64,000 nucleotides of DNA from Rhodobacteraceae bacterium EL129 (GCA_900313005.1 ONZJ01000002.1:851001-915000), one strand, 5' to 3'. Counted from the first letter of the stretch, positions 28,491-37,167 are shown. Numbers and translations are program-made. The notes: generated by a model from the sequence alone, not told the origin.

Positions 28491-29279
28491 CTAAGACCCG
28501 CGCCCGTAGAACCCTATGCGTTCTTCGGGTGTGAAGTGCACTCCGGGCCGTTCATAAAAGGAAAACACGGCGATCATGCGCGCTGTGTCGCCTTCGACCG
28601 TGGTCACCCGGTGCGCGGTGTTTTTACCTTTGAACACGTTCAGCGTGCCAGCGCTGAGAGTCAGGCTTTTCAGTTCCGGGTCGCAATCGTTCAGCAATCT
28701 GGCCACGCCGTCATAATTTGGATCATCGGCGGTGCGCAGATCCGTGCGGTACTCAAACGCGCCGCCTGCATCCGGGGCTTGCAACAACAGGGTTGTGGTA
28801 AATTCTGAGCGGTCAAAGTGCCAGTTCAGCGCCTGTCCGGCGCGGTAATCCATCACATTGATCCGCGCCAATGGGTCATCCATCAGGTGCAACTGGGGAC
28901 GCTCCATCGTGGCGCTTAGGAAAGTGGCAAAATGGGGCCACTCATATAGCTTCTCCAGAGCCGAATGGGCGATCTGATCGGCGCAAAGCGTGCGGTTTGA
29001 GGTGTGAAAGCGTTGCAATGCAGGGTGGTACGGGGCCAAGCCGTCGACGGACTTCAGAAAGTAAATATTGTGATCGCGTTCATGATCAAAACTCTCACGC
29101 TCGAACTTGGGCGCACATGCTGTCGCCTCGGAGGCTGCGACCTCGGCGTGCATGAACCCATGGAGATTGAACATACCGTCCCGGTCCAAATCCGCACGGC
29201 ATCGCTCCACCAACGCCTGCCACTCGGGTGAGCCGGGGTGATCGAGGGGATATGTTTCAAGATCAAGAATACTGCGCAT
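28491..29279 (-). CDS. Fe(II)/2-oxoglutarate oxygenase, BesD/HalD-like family
   Basis: A 262 aa 2OG oxygenase. The iron triad is H154-x-D156 (NWHFDRSEF) and H223 (NTAHRVTTVEG), with R234 for 2OG. FTTTLLLQAPDAGGAFEYRTDLR and the length resemble the BesD/HalD family, which includes amino-acid halogenases and lysine hydroxylases. Halogenases replace the Asp of HxD by Gly; Asp is kept here, so hydroxylation is predicted. An amino acid is the likely substrate, but nothing near the gene names it. The start at 29279 (MRSILDLETYPL) is chosen because the upstream extension overlaps folE2 in a poor coding frame. It ends convergent with metZ, six bases apart. Confidence 0.72.
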   Translation of the reverse strand: MRSILDLETYPLDHPGSPEWQALVERCRADLDRDGMFNLHGFMHAEVAASEATACAPKFERESFDHERDHNIYFLKSVDGLAPYHPALQRFHTSNRTLCADQIAHSALEKLYEWPHFATFLSATMERPQLHLMDDPLARINVMDYRAGQALNWHFDRSEFTTTLLLQAPDAGGAFEYRTDLRTADDPNYDGVARLLNDCDPELKSLTLSAGTLNVFKGKNTAHRVTTVEGDTARMIAVFSFYERPGVHFTPEERIGFYGRGS

Positions 29280-29377
29280 TTTGAAGCCATTTTTCTGATA
29301 TGTGCATACATATGAACGCAACTTCACGCCATGTCTGGTTCTTTTTCGCCTTTTTGGTCGCTTTTTGACGTTCAGAT

Positions 29378-29397
29378 GCAGAAATTGGAAATTCTGC
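29378..29397. promoter_or_regulatory. Palindrome upstream of folE2
   Basis: GCAGAAATTGGAAATTCTGC at 29378-29397 is a nearly perfect 20 base palindrome between the divergent oxygenase and folE2 starts. It is operator-like. It does not match the Zur boxes I know, although folE2 is Zur-controlled in some bacteria. Confidence 0.4.
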
Positions 29398-29447
29398 GGC
29401 GGGTGTCCTATGTAAGGGGTGGTGCTCCTCAGAATTGGACAAAGCCG

Positions 29448-30548
29448 ATGAATATTCAATCTCCCGACACTCCCCTGACCCCGGATCGTGAAGCCGCTGA
29501 ACAGGCGCTTGATCTGTTGCGGCAATGGGCCAAAGGGGCCACGCCCGAAGAGGTGGCCGATCTGGACCCGTCGGTTGCGCGGTTGATTCCGGGTTTTGAG
29601 GTGTCAAACTATCCGGCTTTGGCCCGGGCCTATCCGGAAGAGTTTGTCGTGGATGAGGCGTATCGTGCGACAATGCCTGATTTGCAGAATGGCCCCAGTT
29701 CGCTGATCAAAGGGGCCAAGCAAGATTTGCAACACGTGGGGATTTCAAATTTCCGCCTGCCCATTCGCTATCACACAAGGGATGCGGATGATCTGACGCT
29801 GGAAACCTCAGTGACCGGCACGGTTAGCCTGGATGCCGGTAAGAAGGGCATCAACATGTCCCGGATCATGCGCAGCTTTTACAAACACGCCGAAGCCACC
29901 TTTAGCTTTGAGGTGATTGAAAAGGCGCTGGATGATTACATCACCGACCTCGACAGCTTTGATGCGCGTCTGCAGATGCGGTTTTCCTACCCGGCCAAAG
30001 TGCAATCGCTGCGGTCTGGGCTGGAGGGGTATCAATATTACGACTTTGCGCTGGAACTGGTGGAAAAGGACGGAATGCGGAGGAAGTTCATGCACCTTGA
30101 TTACGTCTATTCCTCCACCTGCCCCTGTTCGCTGGAGCTGTCCGAGCACGCGCGCCAGGTGCGTGGCCAATTGGCCACGCCACATTCGCAACGGTCTGTG
30201 GCGCGGGTCTCGGTTGAGGTGCTCAGCGGCGATTGCCTGTGGTTTGAGGACCTGATCGACATGATGCGCGAGGCGGTTCCGACTGAAACGCAAGTCATGG
30301 TGAAGCGCGAAGACGAACAGGCCTTCGCTGAACTCAATGCAGCCAACCCGATCTTCGTGGAAGATGCGGCACGTCTTTATTGTGAGCAATTGCTAAAGGA
30401 TGAGCGTATCGGTGATTTTCGCATTGTCGCCAGCCATCAGGAGAGCCTGCACAGCCATGATGCGGTCAGTGTCCTGACGCATGGCAAGCTGTTTGCAGAA
30501 GAGAGTTTGGATCCCAAACTGTTTTCAACACTGTTCCACGTAGGCTGA
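29448..30548 (+). CDS. folE2: GTP cyclohydrolase FolE2 (type IB)
   Basis: A 366 aa GTP cyclohydrolase IB, the metal-flexible enzyme that makes dihydroneopterin triphosphate for folate and queuosine-type pathways. DLQHVGISNFRLPI, GTVSLDAGKKGINMSRIMRSFYK and the active-site YVYSSTCPCSLELSEHAR (catalytic Cys in STCPCS) are clear, and the C-terminus has RIVASHQESLHSHDAVS. The start is placed at 29448 (MNIQSPDTPLTP); the upstream open frame is not conserved-looking. folB and folP of the same pathway occur far away in this window at 57807-59737. Confidence 0.93.
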   Translation: MNIQSPDTPLTPDREAAEQALDLLRQWAKGATPEEVADLDPSVARLIPGFEVSNYPALARAYPEEFVVDEAYRATMPDLQNGPSSLIKGAKQDLQHVGISNFRLPIRYHTRDADDLTLETSVTGTVSLDAGKKGINMSRIMRSFYKHAEATFSFEVIEKALDDYITDLDSFDARLQMRFSYPAKVQSLRSGLEGYQYYDFALELVEKDGMRRKFMHLDYVYSSTCPCSLELSEHARQVRGQLATPHSQRSVARVSVEVLSGDCLWFEDLIDMMREAVPTETQVMVKREDEQAFAELNAANPIFVEDAARLYCEQLLKDERIGDFRIVASHQESLHSHDAVSVLTHGKLFAEESLDPKLFSTLFHVG

Positions 30549-30665
30549 TCTGCAAGGGGATTGCACCCAACGCAAGGCGGGTATTCCCATTGCAGCCTTG
30601 CCCCGGCGGGTGGCGTGCCCCACCTTTGGAGCGGGAGGAGACCAAACATAAGATGAGGTTTCCAA

Positions 30666-30890
30666 ATGACTATTCGCCTGAACCAAGATCAAAATATTCG
30701 CTTGAGCACCGGCCTTGCTGCACGTGTCTTGGGTTGGTTGACCCGCGCCATTGAGGTGCCCAACCTGCATCTGTCGCGCCGTGCACAGATTGACGTGCTC
30801 GAGCAAAAATCGGACGCGGAACTGGCCAAGATGGGACTGCGCCGTGATCTGATCGCCTATCACGTCTACAACGATCTGTTCTACGCCTAA
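30666..30890 (+). CDS. DUF1127 small protein
   Basis: A 74 aa protein with the DUF1127 C-terminal motif LEQKSDAELAKMGLRRDLIAYHVYNDLFYA. Such small basic proteins in Rhodobacter are stress-induced, and some are linked to clusters of small RNAs with CCUCCUCCC loops. No such sRNA motif is seen on the plus strand in the 80 bases after it. The role is unclear, with RNA-related and phosphate or envelope stress functions having been proposed for relatives. Confidence 0.85.
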   Translation: MTIRLNQDQNIRLSTGLAARVLGWLTRAIEVPNLHLSRRAQIDVLEQKSDAELAKMGLRRDLIAYHVYNDLFYA

Positions 30891-30971
30891 GCGATCCGGC
30901 CGGTCGCGGGGCCGTATCTCGGTCTTGCGATCTGCTTGACACTGGCACGCCCTCAAGCCAACCCTGCCCAT

Positions 30972-32420
30972 ATGCTGGATATGCGGCCCGTTGGATATGT
31001 GATTGGACTTATGGTCATGGCCCTGGGCCTTGCCATGCTGCTGCCGATGTTGGTTGACCTGGCTGAAGGTCGGGGTCATTGGCCCGTCTTTGCCGAAAGT
31101 GCCATCCTGACCATACTCATTGGCAGCCTTGTCGCGCTGACCTGTAAAAACGGGGTGCGCGAAGGGCTGACCATTCAACAGACCTTTATGCTGACTACGG
31201 GTGTGTGGGTCATATTGCCCATCTTTGGAGCCTTGCCGTTTATCTTGGGCGAAACCGACTCTCGATTTGTCGATGCATTCTTTGAAGCTATGTCAGGGCT
31301 GACCACCACCGGATCGACCGTTTTGTCGGGGCTGGAGGAGCTGCCCAAGGGTCTGCTGCTTTGGCGTGGCGTGCTGCAATGGCTGGGTGGTGTGGGTATT
31401 ATCGTTGTGGCCATGGTGTTCCTGCCCGAGTTGCGGGTGGGTGGTATGCAAATCTTTCGCACCGAAGGATTTGATACTTTTGGGAAAATCCTGCCACGCG
31501 CTACCGAGATTTCATCACGCATTTCGGTTATCTACCTGGCCCTGACGCTGGGGTGCGTTAGCTGTTACCTGCTGTCGGGCATGAATCCCTTTGATGCGAC
31601 GGTGCACGCCATGACGACAGTCGCCACCGGTGGGTTTGCAAACTACGATGCCTCTTTTGCGGCCTTTGGTGCGGCCACCGAATACTATGCGGTGGCATTT
31701 ATGATGCTGGCGGCGCTTCCGTTTGTGCGTTTTGTGCAGATGACCGCAGGAACCGCCAAGCCGCTGCTCACCGACCCGCAGGTGCGCGGGTTTTTCTTGA
31801 CCGCCATCATACTGGTCTTGCTGCTGACCCTTTGGCAGATGTCGTCGCAAAACGGGTTCAGCGAGCCGACGTTTCGCAAGGTGTTGTTCAACACGGTCTC
31901 GATTCTGACGGGCACGGGCTATGCCAGCGCCGACTATATGCAATGGGGCAGCTTTGCGATTGCGCTGCTGTTTTTTGTCGGCCTGATCGGCGGATGTGCG
32001 GGATCGACCTCTTGTTCGATCAAAGTCTTCCGGTATCAGCTGCTTTTTGCCTCGATCAAAGCGCAGACGCGGCGGATTTTCTCGCCCCATGGGGTATTCA
32101 CCCCGCGCTATCAGGGCCGCGCTATTGCCGATGATGTGCTGAACTCCGTCATGTCATTCTTTGTCTTTTTCATCGTCACGCTGGGCCTTGTCTCGGTCGC
32201 ACTGGGCATGACTGGCTTGGATTTCGTCACCTCGATCTCGGGTGCCTCTGCGGCGCTGGCCAATATTGGCCCCGGCCTGGGCGATGTGATTGGCCCTGCG
32301 GGCAACTTTTCGACGCTCAACGACACGGCCAAATGGATCTTGTCTGCCTCGATGCTGATCGGGAGGCTGGAGCTGTTGGCGGTCTACGCCATTTTCACCG
32401 TAACCTTCTGGAGGGCATGA
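30972..32420 (+). CDS. trkH: TrkH-family potassium uptake membrane subunit
   Basis: A 482 aa potassium transporter subunit. It starts LDMRPVGYVIGLMVMALGLAMLLPM and contains the selectivity-filter P-loop regions MSGLTTTGSTVLSGLEELPKGLLLWRGVLQWLGG, MTTVATGGFANYDASFA, LTGTGYASADYMQW and GASAALANIGPGLGDVIGP, the four Trk quasi-repeats. TrkH binds the cytosolic TrkA regulator; no trkA is in the window. I chose ATG 30972 because MLDxRPVGYV is the family start; the TTG at 30936 would add 12 residues. The stop overlaps the start of the ThDP enzyme gene, an unexpected partner. Confidence 0.93.
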   Translation: MLDMRPVGYVIGLMVMALGLAMLLPMLVDLAEGRGHWPVFAESAILTILIGSLVALTCKNGVREGLTIQQTFMLTTGVWVILPIFGALPFILGETDSRFVDAFFEAMSGLTTTGSTVLSGLEELPKGLLLWRGVLQWLGGVGIIVVAMVFLPELRVGGMQIFRTEGFDTFGKILPRATEISSRISVIYLALTLGCVSCYLLSGMNPFDATVHAMTTVATGGFANYDASFAAFGAATEYYAVAFMMLAALPFVRFVQMTAGTAKPLLTDPQVRGFFLTAIILVLLLTLWQMSSQNGFSEPTFRKVLFNTVSILTGTGYASADYMQWGSFAIALLFFVGLIGGCAGSTSCSIKVFRYQLLFASIKAQTRRIFSPHGVFTPRYQGRAIADDVLNSVMSFFVFFIVTLGLVSVALGMTGLDFVTSISGASAALANIGPGLGDVIGPAGNFSTLNDTAKWILSASMLIGRLELLAVYAIFTVTFWRA

Positions 32421-33997
32421 TGACTACTCGACCCCTTGGCGCTCAAATCTCGCATATGCTGAAATCGCGAGGTGTGGATGTGATCTTTGGCATCCCCGGC
32501 GTGCACAATCAGGAGATGTATCGTGGGATTGAGGAGGCGGGCATTACCCATGTGCTGGCCCGTCACGAACAGGGTGCCGGGTTCATGGCGGATGGCTATG
32601 CGCGGGCCTCAGGCAAGCCGGGTGTGGCCTATGTGATCACCGGACCGGGGCTGTGCAATATCATGACACCGATGGGACAGGCCTATTCGGATAGTGTGCC
32701 GGTTCTGGTGATCTCAAGCTGTCTGGATGAAACCGCCGCACGGCGCGGACAATTGCACCAGATGCTGGATCAGGAAGCCGCTGCTGACACGGTCTGTGAA
32801 TGGAGTTACGAGGCGCGCAATGCTGGGGCCGTCTATCACCTCGTCGATCGTGCGCTGGCTGAATTCGAGGGCGCGCGCGCCCGGCCCAAGCATATTCAGG
32901 TGCCGATCAACGCGCTGGAGGGGCAGGCGGCCGCGGCCCCTGCGGCCCTTCAGCCTGAAATCGCGCGTGCTGTGCCAGAGGCCACGGTTGGGCAGGTGGC
33001 GAACGCACTGAACTCCGCCAAGGCTCCTATTTTGGTGTTGGGCGGGGGTACGGTGGCCAGTGCCGAGGCCTGGCGTAAGGTTTTGCAACGCACTGGGGCT
33101 GCCAGTTTCACCACGATCGCGGGCAAGGGCGTTGTGAAGCGTGACGATCCGCTGAGTTTTGGCACCCATATGGCGCGGCCCGACTCAGCTGATGTCTTTG
33201 CCCGTGCTGATCTTGTTCTGGCGGTGGGCACGGAGCTGTCGGAAAACGATATGTGGCGGGTTGAGCTGGGCCATCAAGGCCGCCTGATCCGGGTGGATAT
33301 TGATCCCGAACAGCTCAATTCCATGCCGGGTACCAGCGAGGGTATTCTGTGTGATGCCGCAGCCTTGGCCGAGGGCCTGTTGCAGCAGGAATTGTGCAAG
33401 TCTGATGGTTGGGACAAGGCCGAGGTTGCCGCGGCCCGTGCGCGCTGGCAGGCCGAAGTGGATGCAGGCACCCCCGGTGTCATCCCCGTGGCACAGGCCC
33501 TGGCCGCCGCCTTGCCCGAGGAGACGATGATCTATTCCGACATGACCACCTTTGCCTATGCCGCCACCGAAATCTGGGACATGCCGCGCGCAGGGCATTG
33601 GCACCATCCCAACGGCTTTGGCACGCTGGGCTATGCGATGCCTGCGGCGATTGGCGGTGCAATGGCGCGTCAGGGCAAGCCGACACTGGCCATCGCGGGG
33701 GATTACGGGTTTCAATATACCCTGCAGGAACTGGGCGCTGCGGTTGAGATGAAACTGCCCTTGCCGATCATCCTGTGGGACAATGGCAAGCTGAAAGCGA
33801 TTGAAGACAGTATGGTCAGTGCCCAAATCGCGCCCAATGCGGTGATTGCACACAACCCCGATTTCTGTGCTCTGGCCCGGGCGTATGGGGCCAATGCCGA
33901 AGCGCCAGGGTCGATTGAGGAATTGCAGCAGGCGGTGTTGGCGGCGTTCAAAGCCGATAAACCAACCTTGATCTATGCCACACCTGCAATCGCCTAA
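32420..33997 (+). CDS. ThDP-dependent 2-oxo acid decarboxylase, AruI-like
   Basis: A 525 aa thiamin-diphosphate enzyme of the acetolactate synthase fold. IFGIPGVHNQEMYRGIEEAGITHVLARHEQGAGFMADGYAR holds the catalytic Glu (E50), GLCNIMTP and DSVPVLVIS follow, a central FAD-like domain is present, and the ThDP segment AGDYGFQYTLQELGAAVEMKLPLPIILWDNG replaces the usual GDG by GDY. Length and segments resemble 5-guanidino-2-oxopentanoate decarboxylase (AruI) of the arginine transaminase route more than IlvB, but the specificity is inferred. Two ATGs, 32417 and 32420, occur in the trkH stop overlap; the second is chosen for its 5-base distance from GGAGG. Confidence 0.78.
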   Translation: MTTRPLGAQISHMLKSRGVDVIFGIPGVHNQEMYRGIEEAGITHVLARHEQGAGFMADGYARASGKPGVAYVITGPGLCNIMTPMGQAYSDSVPVLVISSCLDETAARRGQLHQMLDQEAAADTVCEWSYEARNAGAVYHLVDRALAEFEGARARPKHIQVPINALEGQAAAAPAALQPEIARAVPEATVGQVANALNSAKAPILVLGGGTVASAEAWRKVLQRTGAASFTTIAGKGVVKRDDPLSFGTHMARPDSADVFARADLVLAVGTELSENDMWRVELGHQGRLIRVDIDPEQLNSMPGTSEGILCDAAALAEGLLQQELCKSDGWDKAEVAAARARWQAEVDAGTPGVIPVAQALAAALPEETMIYSDMTTFAYAATEIWDMPRAGHWHHPNGFGTLGYAMPAAIGGAMARQGKPTLAIAGDYGFQYTLQELGAAVEMKLPLPIILWDNGKLKAIEDSMVSAQIAPNAVIAHNPDFCALARAYGANAEAPGSIEELQQAVLAAFKADKPTLIYATPAIA

Positions 33998-34803
33998 AGG
34001 TTCTGCAACAGGGTGCCCAGCAGATCATGCGGGGCATCTTCATGGACCAGATGGGCTGCGGTCTCAATTCGGGTAAAGCTGTCGGCGTTCAGCAGATCGC
34101 GCAGCTCTTCGCCCTGCGCCAGCGGGATGAAGGTATCGTGGATGCCCCAGCTGACATGCACGTCAAAGCCGGGTTTGTGATAGAGCGCCTGCGCCTCGGA
34201 GATGTTATCCAGATTTGCCTGCGCAATCTGGCGATAGAAGGCGGGTTTGCCGACCTCGCCGGACCAGGGTTCAAAATACATCTGGATGGTCTCTTCGCGC
34301 AGGGGATGGTGCGACGCCGCCTGTATGTAGGCGCGGAAGAGAGCCTCGTGTGCATAATCCGGTAGGCCCACGAAGGCGGCTTCGTGTTCGGCCACATGGG
34401 CGTAGAAGGGCGAGCCAGAGGGAAGGGTAGCCACTGCATTGATCAGATGCAGCTTGCCGTAGTCCACACCGTTGATGAAATGGCATCTGAGGACTGCGAG
34501 TCCTCCAAAATCATGGCCGACCACCTGCGGTCGGATCAGCCCCCAATGATCGATCAGTGCCGCCAGCAGATCGCTTTGCACGGATTCAGTCACGTTCTGC
34601 CCAGCGGATTTGCCCGATTGGCCGGTGCCCGCCATATCAAAGAAGTAGACTTTGTTCGTACGCGCCAACCACGGGGCCACATGCCGCCACGCTTGCGCAG
34701 ACCAGGGAAAGCCGTGTACCAAAACGATAGGATCACCCTGGCCCATGGAGCCCCATGCGATGTCGTGATTCTGAAATGAAAACCGTTGATCGAGGGTCAG
34801 CAT
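33994..34803 (-). CDS. Alpha/beta-hydrolase, haloalkane dehalogenase/epoxide hydrolase type
   Basis: A 269 aa hydrolase. HGFPWS (30-35) is the oxyanion region, VVGHDFGGLAVLR carries the Asp nucleophile D98, WGIHDTFIP the third acidic residue, and HLVHEDAPH the catalytic His. An Asp nucleophile in GHDFGG is the mark of haloalkane/haloacid dehalogenases and epoxide hydrolases and excludes serine esterases. The substrate cannot be read. It is divergent from an ArsR regulator 46 bases away, and its stop overlaps the ThDP enzyme stop on the other strand by three bases (33994-33997). Confidence 0.82.
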   Translation of the reverse strand: MLTLDQRFSFQNHDIAWGSMGQGDPIVLVHGFPWSAQAWRHVAPWLARTNKVYFFDMAGTGQSGKSAGQNVTESVQSDLLAALIDHWGLIRPQVVGHDFGGLAVLRCHFINGVDYGKLHLINAVATLPSGSPFYAHVAEHEAAFVGLPDYAHEALFRAYIQAASHHPLREETIQMYFEPWSGEVGKPAFYRQIAQANLDNISEAQALYHKPGFDVHVSWGIHDTFIPLAQGEELRDLLNADSFTRIETAAHLVHEDAPHDLLGTLLQNL

Positions 34804-34823
34804 ATGCAGTCCTTTCGTATTGA

Positions 34824-34857
34824 CATAGTAAAATAGCATAATAGCTATATGACTATG
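34824..34857. promoter_or_regulatory. Long dyad operator over the ArsR start codon
   Basis: CATAGT-N3-ATAGC-N6-GCTAT-N3-ACTATG at 34824-34857 is a 34 base dyad with 11 of 14 arm positions outside the spacers paired in sequence. It lies between the hydrolase start (34803) and the ArsR gene and covers the ArsR ATGs at 34849 and 34855. Binding by that ArsR protein would repress both genes. Confidence 0.6.
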
Positions 34858-35181
34858 GATATGCCAAACCGAGAAGATCAAGTCAAGGCGCTGTCAAACG
34901 AGACGCGTATTGAAGTGCTGCGCGTGCTGGATCAGCCGATGCGCCATTTTAGTGGTCAGGAATCAGCCGATCCGGTGGAAACGGGCGTATGTGTGCAGAT
35001 GATTGCCGAACATTTCGGCGTCAGCCAGCCCACGATGAGCCGTCATATCGAGCTTTTGCGACGGGCTGGGTTTATCGCGACCAAGCGACAGCAGAAATGG
35101 ACGTATTGCCAGCGCGATGAGGCCGCGCTGAGCGATTATGCAGGCTGGTTTGCCCAGTCCCTGAACATCAAAACGCCGTAA
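34849..35181 (+). CDS. ArsR-family winged-helix transcriptional regulator
   Basis: A 110 aa ArsR-type repressor with IAEHFGVSQPTMSRHIELLRRAGFI as the recognition HTH and a beta wing (IATKRQQKWTYCQRDE). The classic metal-binding ELCVCD motif is absent, so a non-metal ligand or redox signal (single Cys at VETGVCVQM and YCQRD) is likely. Starts at 34849, 34855 and 34861 are all in frame, and the first two lie inside a long dyad. It is divergent from the Asp-nucleophile hydrolase gene, which is the probable target. Confidence 0.88.
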   Translation: MTMDMPNREDQVKALSNETRIEVLRVLDQPMRHFSGQESADPVETGVCVQMIAEHFGVSQPTMSRHIELLRRAGFIATKRQQKWTYCQRDEAALSDYAGWFAQSLNIKTP

Positions 35182-35193
35182 GAGGCGCGCTGG

Positions 35194-36966
35194 TCACTCC
35201 CAGCAGCTGATCAGCACTGTCATCTTGGTGACTTCGCGGGTCAGTTTCTCGGCGGGCATAGCAGCGCTGGTCGTGGCGGCAGAAGGCGTGATCCCGGCTT
35301 TGATAAGGACCTGCTGCACCGCCTCGGCATCGGCTGCAAAACTGACCCCATCTGGCAGGGCTCGCCCGTTCTGAGTGTTGGGCAAGAGCATTCCGAGCAC
35401 GTTACCGCCAGCGTCCACCACCGGGCCGCCCACATCACCGTCGAGGGACGACAGGGCCAGGCGTTTCAGTTCCTCTTCGCCGTTCAGGCCTTTGACATCG
35501 GCCAGACGACCAAAGGTCAGGGTCGGCGCACCCAGCACGCCGCCGTAGGAATAGCCCGCCACAGCCACATCCGATTGCAGGCGTGGGACAGCCAGTTGGA
35601 ACGCTGCAACACCCATCGGTGACAGGCGCGCTGTCGGGCGCAGCACAGCAATGCCCAGCTCAGCGTCGGTTGCGGCCACTTCGGCCTCGTAGCTGTCGTC
35701 GATGGTGATACGTGAACAGGCATTCACCACTTCGGTTGTGGTCACCACATTGCCTGCACCGTCGACGTAAAAGCCTGAACGGGTCATTTTGGGTTTGCGG
35801 ATCTCAAGGCCGGACACCAGATCAATGCTTTGGGCTGCGTCGACACCGGTGGCCGGATCAAGCACACCGTTGATGCGTTGGAAGCTTTCCTGCATTTCAC
35901 CCAGGATACGCGTGCGGCGTTCTTCGTCACCGGCAGGCCAGACCAGGGTAAAGCCCTTGATCTCGCCGTCTTTCAGCCAGGCCTGCGTATGCGATATCAT
36001 CAGCGCCCCTTCCCCGATGAGGGTGAAGGCGTCTTTCTTCAGGGTACGGGGGCCGATCTCGGGGACGATCTCCAGCGTTTGCATGATGTCATAGAGCCCG
36101 CCCAGGGTGTTGCTGTCGCCCGCCTGGCTGATCAGCAGGATCTTGGCGTCGATATCACCTGTGGCTTTGAAATGGGCAAAGGGCGGGTTGTAGCGTTCGA
36201 ATTCCACCACGCCCATCGGCAGTTTCAATTCAATCCCGACGCTTTGATCCTGCACCAGATTCAGGCCCATGCCGTCCAGAACTGCATTGTATTGTTTGAG
36301 CAGCGCCGCGCGTTGCATGGTGGTCAGGATGCCAGTGACATCAAAGGCATTGGCCTCTTGCCAAGCAGCCATCGAGGCGCGGGTACCACGCCCATAAGAG
36401 GCATCAATGGCCCCATTGTAAAAGCCTGCCCATTTCAGTGCAATTTGCAGCTCGGCGCGCTGATCACGCGTTAGTTCACGCTCCGAGGCGCGGGCCTCGC
36501 GCGGGGTTTCATCTGCGGGCTCAGGCTCAGGTTCGACCACGGGCTCGACCACAGGGTCTGCGGCCTCTGGCTCTGCCTCAGCTTCGGGCTGCGTGGTTTC
36601 GTCCTCGGCGATGATCAGGGCAGGGCGATCCAGTAGATTTGCACCCACAGGCCAGAATTGCTGCCGATAATCGGAGCTTTCGGCCACATAGCTGTCCCGC
36701 GGGATGACACGTTCTGCGCGCAGCACGCGCAACACTTGGGCTGCGTCTTCGGCAGTGTATGGCCCAAGGGCGATGGCATACCAGCCGGAACCGATTGAAA
36801 ACCCGTTTACGTCCTGCAGAGTGGTCGCATATCCGCGAATGCTCTCTTGGGCGCGATTCAGGCTGGGTTGCGCTTCGATCTGGACCCATGATGCCCGCTG
36901 TTGGGCCTGAGCTGGAATGGCGAGGACCGCCATCAGGGAAAACACTGCAAAAATTCGATACATCAT
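35194..36966 (-). CDS. Exported SPOR-like/peptidoglycan-binding protein with degenerate trypsin-like domain
   Basis: A 590 aa exported protein. A signal peptide (MMYRIFAVFSLMAVLAIPAQAQ) leads into a SPOR-like region (residues about 25-115), an acidic Pro-Glu linker, a peptidoglycan-binding domain (RAELQIALKWAGFYNGAIDASYGRGTRASMAAWQ) and a C-terminal chymotrypsin-fold domain. Its triad is lost: GDVGGP (Val codon at 35431-35433) replaces GDSGGP, and VVTTTEVVNAC has Glu (35731-35733) where His is expected; the Asp is not obvious. It is probably a binding or scaffold protein in the envelope. The ATG at 36966 has AAGGACAG upstream; an ATG at 36963 and a TTG at 36993 are alternatives. Confidence 0.8.
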   Translation of the reverse strand: MMYRIFAVFSLMAVLAIPAQAQQRASWVQIEAQPSLNRAQESIRGYATTLQDVNGFSIGSGWYAIALGPYTAEDAAQVLRVLRAERVIPRDSYVAESSDYRQQFWPVGANLLDRPALIIAEDETTQPEAEAEPEAADPVVEPVVEPEPEPADETPREARASERELTRDQRAELQIALKWAGFYNGAIDASYGRGTRASMAAWQEANAFDVTGILTTMQRAALLKQYNAVLDGMGLNLVQDQSVGIELKLPMGVVEFERYNPPFAHFKATGDIDAKILLISQAGDSNTLGGLYDIMQTLEIVPEIGPRTLKKDAFTLIGEGALMISHTQAWLKDGEIKGFTLVWPAGDEERRTRILGEMQESFQRINGVLDPATGVDAAQSIDLVSGLEIRKPKMTRSGFYVDGAGNVVTTTEVVNACSRITIDDSYEAEVAATDAELGIAVLRPTARLSPMGVAAFQLAVPRLQSDVAVAGYSYGGVLGAPTLTFGRLADVKGLNGEEELKRLALSSLDGDVGGPVVDAGGNVLGMLLPNTQNGRALPDGVSFAADAEAVQQVLIKAGITPSAATTSAAMPAEKLTREVTKMTVLISCWE

Positions 36967-37116
36967 GAAATGATTCTGTCCTTGCTCGGCCAATTGCCTA
37001 GTTTTGAGTTAGAGCCTTTTATCAAATCTAACAGGGCGCGCATCCTAAATTTACGGCCACGGGGACGCATTTCACGCATTCATGACACCGGGGGTGGTGG
37101 TCCTGCACACGGGCCT

Positions 37117-37167
37117 GGGTTTGCACCGGAGCGGACAGGGATCAAACCCGGCGATTGACCCTGCCCG
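37117..37167 (+). promoter_or_regulatory. Possible pseudoknot leader element upstream of glyQ
   Basis: GGGTTTG (37117-37123) can pair with CAAACCC (37143-37149), while CGGACAGGG (37132-37140) inside the loop can pair with CCCTGCCCG (37159-37167) with one mismatch. The interlocked order is that of an H-type pseudoknot, in the 227 base leader before glyQ. No known riboswitch class matches. Confidence 0.35.
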
